From positions 10,035,526 through 10,099,525 of the forward strand of contig NC_047083.1 in assembly GCF_902459465.1 (NCBI RefSeq): 64,000 nt of DNA, in the 5' to 3' direction. Under the pieces are notes generated by a model. The model did not search any database. It had not been told where the DNA came from and saw only the letters and a list, made by a program, of their open reading frames with translations. This document shows, one piece after another, positions 34,830 through 45,400 of this stretch; within the stretch, counting starts at the first letter, position 1, and every line of letters starts with the position of its first letter. The translations under genes were made by a program, and so were the position numbers. The stretch comes from Asterias rubens (Eukaryota > Echinodermata > Asteroidea > Forcipulatida > Asteriidae).

Positions 34830-35305
34830 ATAACAAATTTCTGTGAAAAGCGCCGCCTTTCCTTTGTGCAGTCGTAGTGCTTTTAAAAAATGGGTTTTTT
34901 CCCTCTAAATCAGTTTAAAAACAGAGGTGCATTTAGAAAAATTCTGAACAATCTTTTTGTCTGTACCAATATAATTGTCACTGTCGTTAGTACTAATCTT
35001 TTCAATGGGAATTTGTTTTTCAAAAAGGGGAATCCTTATACTAACGATATTTTTGTGTTTTCTGTACATCAAAAATGCCACTGCCGCGGTGCTTTTCAAA
35101 GGGAAAATTTTATTATCTGAATCGATTAAAAAAGGGAAAAAAAAACCTGCTAAACGATACTATTTTGTATGTACACCAAAAAATTGCCACTGTCGTAGTG
35201 CTTTTCAATGGGAGATTTGTTCTTCCTAAATTAATTTTAAAAATGGGTTCCTTAACCAAATCAGGGCAATATTTTGGGAATGGAAAATCTACAGCCTGGA
35301 TATCT

Positions 35306-35505
35306 GGGCTCAGTTTCATAAAGCCTGATAGCTCAAAAACTTGCTAAGCACAGAAAAGTATTGCTTAGCAGGGACAAGTAACCAGCCAAAATTACGTGTT
35401 GAGTTAGCATTGTTGTGGCTGGTGCTCCACTCAATTTTTGCTAAGCAAAAATAAATTTGTTAAGAAGTATGTTATGCTTAACAGCTTTTTGAAATTGTGC
35501 CCTGA
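35306..35505. mobile_element. MITE family 2, diverged copy
   Basis: CAGTTTCATAAAGCCTGATAG at the left, AACAGCTTTTTGAAATTGTG at the right, with CTTGCTAAGCACAG and TTGCTTAGCAGG inner motifs. Confidence 0.65.
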
Positions 35506-35620
35506 TGACACACTTTTGAGGCTCGTGAATAACGCCAGAGAGTGGCCTCTATAGCCGAGGTTAATTCCCGTTTATAATCACCTTTCACCTATATTCATTT
35601 ACACACGGCCGAAACCTACA

Positions 35621-35879
35621 CAATGAACCGTTTAGCTTCCCTGGGTCGACCCCGGTCTGCCCCCGTTGCGTTCGAAAAGCTTTGACGTCATGACAGGGGC
35701 TCACCCGGGTCAGCCCCCAGTGCCCTGCTTGTGGAGTGGGTCACTTGGGGTGTGGTGGCTGGCCCCAGGAGCATGACGTCACTACGAGAGCGGTGAGTGA
35801 TTGTTCGTTTAGCTCTTGTCAGGGGCTCACCCGAGTGAGCACCGCCGGGGTAGACCCAGGGAAGCTAATCGAACGCACC
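35621..35879. mobile_element. MITE with TGGGTGCGTTCG ends (hAT-like), copy 3
   Basis: Left end decayed (GAACCGTTTAGCTTCCCTGG), right end GAAGCTAATCGAACGCACCA intact, same CG-rich core as 9849-10100. Confidence 0.75.
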
Positions 35880-36394
35880 AATTAATGGACCAATCCGATG
35901 ACGTAATATCAAGTGCAAAATTCTGCGCAAGTTAAAACATGATTGCGCACTTGATGTAATTGACTCTTGCAAGTTGTAAGCTTGAGCAAGCTTTACTGTT
36001 TCTATAGTTTGCTTTTGCGTATAGCGCTAGCAAGTAAATCGGGTGGTCGTTGGTTCAAATCTCACTCTATCAAATTTTTGACCAACCCCCAAATTAGTTC
36101 AAACCAATTCGATCAGTTTCCCTTATGACTTGATTAAAAACAAAGACTTTTAATAATGAAACTATTTTGAGAAAGAATAATCTGCGAAAACACTTAAATT
36201 TTACTCAAAGAAAGTGCCAGTCTATATCATTTTCTTTGTGGACAGATTTTACTTATTTTTGGCAGTAATTTGTGGCGGGAGATTCCCCCTATGGAAAACT
36301 GTGTACAAACAAACAAAAATTTATTCAAGAGAGTAGTTGGTGTCAAGCAACGTTAATTTTATTAAAGTGCACACGATGAATAGCAATGGACCAG

Positions 36395-36540
36395 CACCAT
36401 GGCGCTCCTATGGTCATGTTCCCTGATGCAACAACGTTATACTCATTAACAAACAATAAAGAACCAGACTGTTTTCCTTCCAACCTCGATATGAGTGCAC
36501 GTAAGGGGATGACAATAGGTGCGCCATGATATGGTTATAA
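36395..36540. mobile_element. MITE family 5 (CATCTTGGTCATGTTCCCTG type), diverged
   Basis: Contains GGTCATGTTCCCTGATGCAA and AAAGAACCAGACTGTTTTCC, shared with copies at 41826-41999 and 47488-47668. Confidence 0.6.
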
Positions 36541-36872
36541 TGACACTATACACCAAAATACGTCAAGGCACATGTTTTATAGTAGGCTCATGGTTAGGTA
36601 CAACACATTAATTCATTCATAAATTAATTATTTACAAACACACCGCCCTCTGTCGAATATTGGCTGAAAGTATTTCTACTGTGTTCTATGGCAGGCACCG
36701 TATAATACATTTGTTGATACAATAATTATTTAAATACAGAACTATTTAGATCAATTAAAATATTTGGTGCTCATAAAAATGTGTGAATCGTACTTCATCT
36801 ATAAATTATATAATGAGGGACTATCATTTCAGAACCATCAGTCCCATGGAGTTACACCACAGTACAAACAAA

Positions 36873-37039
36873 GGCCCTTTTCGAAACCACGGCTTCGGTC
36901 CAGATTCGGCTCAGTCTAGCTTGGCCCTGCGGTTGTTTTGACAATGCAAGTGCTTTGTCTACACGCTCAGTGCTTTAGACGAGAGGATGGAGCCTGAAGC
37001 CGACTCAAACGCCGAAGCCGTGGTTTCGAAAAGGGTCTC
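36873..37039. mobile_element. MITE family 4 (CGAAACCACGGCTTCGG ends)
   Basis: 167 bp from GGCCCTTTTCGAAACCACGG to the inverse CCGTGGTTTCGAAAAGGG. Same family as 45784-45945. Confidence 0.85.
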
Positions 37040-38654
37040 AGCGTTCCCGGCATGCAAAGTTTCAAGTCACAATCTGCCAAAATTCCGGACCAATAATTAC
37101 AACGATAAATAATTATTTCTCTTCATCAATTTGATTTGCAATTTCTTTTTAAAAACAGTTTAAATTCCCGGTAGTGCACGTACCATTGCTCACTGTTTTT
37201 TTTTCTCTCCCTTCATTTTAAGAGTTGTGACGTTTGAACTATCTACTATGAAAACAATAATGTGTGCTCTTTAGTTTAGCTTTTCATACTCAAAGACTTA
37301 ACCGGGAAAATTTGAGAGTAATTTATATAAAGCTGAAAAGGGACAGGGCCGAATTTCATAAAAAAATACTTAAACTAAACTAAATAAAACACCAACTAGG
37401 ATAACTCATGTATTTTATGTTAAATACAACTTGAATAAAAAATTGTTGTAAAATAATGCTTTAAAGTAACGGTATCGCATTAATTAAAGAAATCATTTCA
37501 CCACATTTAAAAGACTATCCACATAAATTGAATAGAAATGGGCACGACGAGTGTAAAACACGAGTGTAAAATTGAGTGTAAAACATGATTTACTATTATT
37601 TTCATTAGTAGTTATTACTATAAGAACTAAACGTATTTAAATTTCAAAGAATTTTGAGGTTTTTGATTTATATTTCAGCTTTGTGTGACGAAGCAGGGAG
37701 TTGGAGTAAAAGAATAACTATCATTATTACTGATATTTGACTTGAATGCCAAGGAATCATTCCTTGATGAATTGCAAGTACCGAAAGTGTCCAGTGCCAT
37801 CAAACAAGACAAAAGTAGCAAAACAATTATTGTACAAACATTATGCTTATTTATAATGCATCATTCTGGTGATAACAAATGCTAAATACTTTCTTTATGG
37901 TCTGAAATATGTTCTAAATGGCACTATATTAGTTTGTAATTATTGAGTGTTAGTAATTATAATAACTACCTAGAGTACAGTTCACAAAATAAAAAAAGGC
38001 AGAATATTATGATGTACTTCGTTTAAAAAGTAGAACAAAACGTAAATAAAATGATTAATAAATAAATAAGGTAACTTATTATAAAATATTTTTTATATTG
38101 CGTCATTTACAATGTACACTTTAGGTTTTGTGTGTACATGTTAAAAGCTTATTAATTATTGAGATTAGTTTATTAAACACAAATTGTTATTATTTGAAAT
38201 AGGGGAATATCAGTAGTCATGCATCCTACGATTTATACACCAATTAATTTTGAATAATAACAAAATTGTCACTATTACAGAAAATGTGCAATTGCAGCTA
38301 AATCTTGACTTAAGATCTTTAGAATAATCACTGTATTACTTGTAAATACTAAGAAATATACTCCAGAGATTTTGGTAGAAATATTTACATGTTTTGTAAT
38401 AACACTGCTCGTAAGAATGTAATAATATCATTTTTAACGCGAATGTAAAAGGTGTGTTGTGTGACGAAACGCTCGTGTAAATGCAAACACACCCAATTAT
38501 AGCACTGGAAACCTACTACGTCAATGCGTATTATACAATGACATCATTGGGCATGTTAGACCAATGCCTGTCTCTTGCAGATATCGGCAGGGGACCAGTC
38601 TAAGCTATCATTGGCTGAGAGTTGTGCGCTGCGCGTTATAGACGTGAAATGACG

Positions 38655-38815
38655 TGAAATTTAAGACCTCAGCTGAGGTCTAGAAATCAACTGATCTGAA
38701 AGCACACAACTTGTGCGACAATGGTGGTTTTTTCTTCAATTATTCTCTCGCAACTTCAACGACCAATATTGAGTTCAATTTTTTTCAGGTTTGTTGTTTT
38801 GGGCATAAATGTGTT
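38655..38815. mobile_element. TTAA MITE fragment (family 1)
   Basis: Central hairpin GACCTCAGCTGAGGTC plus GAAAGCACACAACTTGTGCG and the TCTCGCAACTTCAACGACCA block; both ends lost. Confidence 0.7.
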
Positions 38816-38889
38816 CAGTGCCTTTATGGAGGTCTCCATTGCGCCTTTAAGCACTACTTTCTGCTTAAGCATCTTTGGAAATTGTGCCC

Positions 38890-39132
38890 TGGGCCCATTT
38901 TCAAAGAGCTGCTAAGTACAAAAAATTGCTTAGCATGAAATTTCTTCCTTGATAAAAACAAGATTACCAACCAGATTTCCATTCGAATGCTTGTTACTGG
39001 TATTCAGCTATTGTTTGCTTATCCTGAAAATCACGTGGAAATTAATGGTTGGAATCCTGTTTTTAACAAGGAAAAAATTTCATGCTAAGCCAATTTTTGT
39101 GGTTAGCAGCTCTATGAAATTGGGCTCTGGTA
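38890..39132. mobile_element. MITE family 2
   Basis: CTGGGCCCATTTTCAAAGAG at the left and AGCTCTATGAAATTGGGCTC at the right. It lies about 180 bp beyond the K+ channel stop codon, perhaps in the 3' UTR. Confidence 0.8.
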
Positions 39133-39311
39133 ATATTTTGATCAGACAAAGCTTCTACACGAACGCCATGTCCTTTCTCTTACAAAGAATCTATTTCCAA
39201 GTACTACAAATAAAAAGCGGTAAACGTAGGCGTGAAGGAAGGACAGCAAACACACACAATGTCAACCAACATGCAGCTGCTATGGTGTCCGTTTCCAAGT
39301 AACCAGTGACG

Positions 39312-39400
39312 TCACACATCCACTTCCGTCATAGAGGGTAGAAGGGATCGTCTACGGGGAGGTGGACGCAACGCCCCTGCGACTAATGATCGACTGCGCC
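39312..39400 (-). CDS. Shaw: K+ channel exon 4 (C-terminal 29 residues)
   Basis: Acceptor TTTGACAG (39401) after a T-rich stretch. Its phase completes the Gly codon left by exon 3. It encodes GRSRSLVAGALRPPPRRRSL and ends TEVDV before TGA. It is too short to stand out as an ORF; support comes from the acceptor, the phase and the basic Ser/Arg style shared with exon 3. Confidence 0.7.
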
Positions 39401-42400
39401 CTGTCAAACAATAAAATATCATTAATATCTTAGGAGACAACAAACTGTGGTGAAGAGCCTCTTGACAACAAAATCAATAATTTTTCACCAGAACAACGAA
39501 CAAGGTCTTATTTTTTTATAAAGAAACAAGTTACCACATGTTGTATACATTTATTTTGTACTATCTTTGTGATGACTTTCCTTTGTCACTGTAAATATAA
39601 AGGCACTGGACACTCACAAAATAGTTGTTAGTATAAAACTGACTTGGTTTTTATTACGAGCGGAGAGCTGTTGATACGAGGGACGTTGTAATAATGACCA
39701 ATTGAACCCAAACTTTCACAGGTTTGTTATTTTATGAATATGTTGAGATACACCTTAACGAGAAGACTGGTCTTTGGAAATTACAAAGGTTTCCAGTTCC
39801 TTTAAGGGAGGTTTATACATGCCTTTTCAACACAGGAACATTCAGGGCAAAAAAGGGTCACATTTCAGAACAAAATTCAGTATTCGTAGCGTGTTACGGA
39901 CGAGCACCGGACTCAAACTCTGGTGTTTCTGATCAGCAGAGTGTGGGTTCGAGTCCCGGTCTTGGCATGGTGCGTTGTGGCTAAGTGGTTTGGCACACTG
40001 GACTCAAGCTCTGGTGTTTCTGATCAGCAGAGTGTGGGTTCGAGTCCCAGTCTTGTCATTGTGTGTTGTGGCTGTGAGTGGTTTAGCACACTGGACTCAA
40101 GCTCTGGTGTTTCTGATCAGCAGAGTGTGGGTTCAAGTCCCGGTCTTGGCATGGTGTTGTGGCTAAGTGGTTAGCACACTGGACTCAAGCTGTGGTGTTT
40201 CTGATCAGCAGAGTTGAGTCCCGGTCGTGAAACTTGTGTCATATACGCCCCCCCCCCCCCATCACACCGAACTCGTTCTCACTATGTTCTGAATAAGTGT
40301 AGTCTTGATGCAAGACGTTGTTATTCAAACTATCACTCAACTATCGCGGCAAGGAGGGAGCGAGCGGGGGATCGCGATAGTTGAGTGATAGTGTGAACAA
40401 CAACGTCTTGCACCAAGACTACATTTTTAGAACGTTACTATAGTGATGACAAGTTCGGTGTGATTGGGTTATAAGCAAGACACTTTTATATCAAGTTGGT
40501 AAGTTAGTGCTCAAGGGGGTAACCCTGTTTCAGCTCCAGGAGTAGGTGGCAATGGGCACTGGAAAGAAATTATAGTTTGTAGCCCACACCTTGAAGTTGC
40601 CGTCAGGCCTTGTGTGTCTGACGTCTTTTACAAACAAGTATTCTCACCATTTTGCCTGTTTGCGGCACCATTTGGCGCAAAGCTTTCCCTCCTTCCAACC
40701 CCTGCATGTCCAGTTGGCATAAGACTCGCCCTCTTTCCAATTCTCCGCTGTTGTGACGGAGATAACTTCCCTAGTCCTCCTTGACTCGGGGATAAAGGAG
40801 ACCGAGACCTCGTCGGGCTCTCCATCACTTCGTCGGTAAAGTATACCGAGATCTGCGTCTTTTCACCCACGGCTGAAGACGGCATTCTCACGCTACCATT
40901 TGACGTAACGGCTCCGGAAACTGTAATGATTTAAACAAAATTAAGATACCCATTACGAAGCTGGACACTATTATTGGTAATTCATATTGTCAAAGACCAA
41001 TATTCCCACTTGGGGTATCACAACATTGTGCATAAAGTAACATAACTGGTACGTAGTTTTGGAGAAAGAGGTAATTTCTCACTCAAATAATAAAAGACTT
41101 CAGCAGAAGTGTATTGTTAGGCATCTGAAAGAACACAAATTTGTTCAGCAAAAAATTTAATAGTCTTTATCCCCGATGCAAATTTAACATCTATTATATA
41201 AAGAGTGTTTTTCTTTCACCATTTTCTTGCAAATTTGATGACCAATTGAGTCCAAATGTTCACAAATTATTGTTGTTATTATGCATATTATGTTAAGATA
41301 CACCAAGTGAGAATACTTGTCTTTGACAATTACCAATAGTGTCTCGTGCCTTTAATTTCGAGGCTGCAGTTTGTACTAACTGTTCAATGAGTTACAAACG
41401 AGACGCCATTAATTTTAAGTTACTATTTTACGGTAACGTTTTCATCACCTGTGCTCAGCGACGGAGGCTCGTGGGGCCCCCAGCGCAAACACACCGTACA
41501 GCTGTTTAAAAGACGCGGTAATACCGCAAACAACTTATTCACGCACACTGCGAATGTACGAACAACGAACTGCCTAAAAACAAGCAACACGGCTGGCTGT
41601 GTTTGACAACGAAACATTACACAAAAAGAGAGCGCTAATTAAACCTTAGGTCAACAATGTTGAAAGTGGTGATTAATTTTATAGGTGTGTCAGATGTATC
41701 AACAGTGAGAAAGGTTTTCTTCTTTTGTTTATATGTGAATGCGCACCATTGTTAATCCATTGCCAAGTTCAGCGTTTTATGGCGGTGATAAATTTAATTA
41801 AAGGAACTGGACACGTTTGGTAATAGACCTGTATCATGCTGCCACCATCTTAGTCATGTTCCCTGTATCCAACATTAGTTATAAATGCTTATACTAATAA
41901 TTGTACAAAAAAGAACCAGACTAACTCTCCTTCCAGCCTCAGTACGGTTAAATTGGTTTGAATGTGAGACAATCAAGATGGCCGCACATTGACAAAGGTC
42001 AATTGTTGTGAAAGACCAGTATTCTCACTTGGTGTATTCCAACATTTGCATAATTAGTAACAAATCTGTGAAAATAGGCTCATATTGGTCATCGAAATTG
42101 CAAGAGAATAATGGAAGAAAAAACACCCTTGTTGCAAAAATATAAGTGCTTTCAGATCCATATTAAAATACTTCAGCTGAAGTCTTTCATTTTTTGAGTG
42201 AGAAATTACCTCTTTACCTACAAAAATATGCTACTTCAGAGGGGAGTCGTTTCTCACAATGTTTTATACTATCAACAGCTCTCCATTGCTCGTTTTGTAG
42301 GCTTTTGTACTATACAAGTATGTTGTGTAATTATCAATAGTGCCTTTAAAGGACATAGACAAAGGTAATTTTTGTCTTCTACCAAGGCAGTTTCGCGGTA

Positions 42401-45400
42401 GCACTCTTCGAGTAGATATCTTTTTGAGTTGTGTTGGTTTGGAGCAGAAGTGGTGGCTGGTTACTCAGCGTTTCGATCAGTATTCTCTGATAGTCTTCAG
42501 GAGGATGTTTTTGCCGACCACCGGTTCTTTTCGAAACCACTACACTCAAAAGAGATTTATACTTGGGTGCACCGCGGTGCGCCGGTGCAAGGTGCTACAA
42601 AAAAAACTTCGCAACTTCCGACGACCGATTGAGCTCAAATTTTACCAGGTTTGTTATGCATTGGTACTTTAAGTGAGAATACTGGTTTTTGACAATAAGA
42701 GACTTTCGGGACGCTTGGTAGCAGCAGACTTACCAGGTAAAATGTATTGTTCTCGGTAATGTGCGCATGCGTAGAGCTAGGTAAACAATGCAATTTTACC
42801 TGGTACGTTTGCTGCCACCTAGCGCCTCAAAGTATCCCATTAGCAAAATGTGTCCAGTACCTTTAAAGTATTTCATTATACCTGTCCTTTAATGCTTGTT
42901 TTTTATATAGATACCCAGCATTGGTAATTGAGGTATAGCTACAAATCCATACTTCCAATACAGAATGCTAAGATATCCTTATTACCTCACACACAAGCCA
43001 CCCCGGTTTTAGGAAATGCATGCATTGGTGTTCAGTGTAGCGTACACCTAGGAAGAGGCACCCCGACCGCACCGTGCAGCTCAGAGAGACCGGGCAGGTG
43101 GTGTGGTTTCCGCCCCCGGGCTTCACTGCTCGATGCGCTGCAATGACAACGAACCCGGAGTTCGGCCTTCAAAGACTCGGGGACAATTTCATGATTGTTT
43201 TTTATGTTGGAATAATATTATTTCAAAATTTTAGCTTGACCTTAGAATAACGATTATATGAATCATAGGTTCTTTCGCTATTCGAAATAAGCCATTTTCA
43301 GATATGGTGGAAACGATATCATTGTACTGTTTAGTTTGGGTATTAAATCTGTCCGTATACCTATGTAGACAGTGCATTCCTGATGGTCGCCATGAACCTG
43401 TACCTGTACACTATTGGTAATAAGTCAAAATAATTGTTAGCATAAAAACTTACTTGGAAACGAGAAATGGAGAGCTGTTGATTGTATAAAACATTGTGAG
43501 AAACGGCTCCCGATGAAGCAATGTAGTTTTTGAGAAAGAAGTAATTTCTCGGTAAACTCAAACACCTGAAATCACACATATTCGTGTGACAAGGGTGTTT
43601 TTAATTGCATAGTTATCTCGCAACTTCGACGACCAATTGAGTTCAAATTTCCACAGGTTTGTTATTTTGTGCATATTATGTTGAGAAACACCATGAGAGA
43701 CTATTGGTTTTTGACAATAATACCAAAGGTGTCCATTGTCTTTAAAATAATATGATGACAACTTTAAATACCAATAGAATAAAATTGTTTTGTGGAAAAG
43801 ACAATCAAGATCGAAAATAAACGATTTTATTTTCTTCAAAAAAGACAGCCGTTCATAATATGCCAATATTAAAAGTTTCATTTGTTTCGTTATAGTTTTG
43901 TTTTTATTCATTTGTTTGTTTGTCTGTTTAATTGTTTATTAATTCAATAATTAATTTATTTATCCATTAACCCACTGATTTTAATTCTTTCCCTACCTCT
44001 TTTTGTAATCAAAAGGAAAGTCAACACAGACAACAACATCCCACCAAATATTTAATTATTAGGGGTTTTCACAAGTAACAAAACCATTTGGGGGAAAAAT
44101 TCATAAATTATTTTCCTGATACCATCAATATATGACACTGCTCTAGAATTACAAAGGTCGTGGGTTCGAATCCCACCCGAGTAAATATGCCTGTCGTTTT
44201 TTTTCTTCACAAAACTCGGGAAAGTACTGAGTATACAGTGCTAACACACATCGGTGTAAAGGGGAAACAAAATGAATACCCGTCAATCTCCTAAAGATGC
44301 CTAGAGCAAGCTAGTCAAAACGTTGAGACCAATTCAAGAACTGACTCTGCGGACGTGCAGTTAATTACGATCCTTTAAGCTTAATAAAGCAGTAGTCACA
44401 GCCAATTTTCTATACCTTCCACCCAGGTAGTAGTTAAAGTGCAGGACAGTACTTTTCAGAACTGAGAAGTCTCCCGAACAATTGGATAAATCTACTCCGC
44501 GGTAGTAGAATATAATAGCAAGACATTCTCTAAAGAACAAACTCTACCTGGCAAGTAAACTTGATACACACTTGGTGTTACCGCAAACCAAATATATAAT
44601 GATACCTCACCATGCAATGCCTCAAATATTATCTTAAAACAAAAATTGAAACACAGAATAGCTATCGACCCCAACACCCAAGTATTTTATCACCAAGTCG
44701 TGTTTTTATCCTCAGCCAGTTCATAACGAGTCCCAACCCCAATCCATCTTAAGACCCCACCGTCTAATTTTTCTTGTTTATTCCCTACAGCGTCACCATG
44801 ACATCGATAGGTCAACAGCAAACCTCCCCCTGTTGTTTCCTGGGGCTACTGATCAATGAATGTAATAGCCTGATGTCTTTGAACCGCGAAATAATGTGTT
44901 GACTATCTTGGGAGTGACATAAGGTTTAAGGCCACTGCATACGGTTTAACACTTTGACTTCTGCTCAGACAGAATTTATATCTACTTTTGATACGAGAAA
45001 GGCTTGTATTGTTTAAAGCTGTGCATGGCGTGAGGAATCAAAATAAACTACAGCTTATTAATTTTGGTTTTTACCCATACACCGGTGTGTGTTAGCACTG
45101 TATACTCAGTACTTTCCCGAGTCCTGTGGAAAAAATATCACAGGCTTGTTACTCGGGTGGGATTCGAACCCACGAACCTTTGCAATTCTAAAGCAGTGTC
45201 TTACCATGGACTACCGAGGTTGCCTGGTAGCTAGAAGCAGTTCGAATCCTATGTTTTCTGAAAACAACCTGTGGTTGACAACTCATCGTTTCGATCAGTA
45301 TGCTCTGATCGTCTTCAGGAGAATGCTTGACTCTGCTGCTTTGTATACAAATAAAACATAATGTCTAATGGAGACAATCAGAGTATGCTGATCGAAACGT

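Larger units (their letters stand above)
35880..39311. other. AT-rich spacer between API5 and the K+ channel 3' end
   Basis: No coding exon recognised. It contains MITEs at 36395-36540, 36873-37039, 38655-38815 and 38890-39132 and a family 1 end fragment near 37765-37800. The right part may include the K+ channel 3' UTR. Confidence 0.5.

Noticed and set aside
39892..40232. Cluster of tRNA-Leu genes
   Set aside because: The heads fit a class II tRNA outline but acceptor ends do not pair and the last copy continues into a SINE body.
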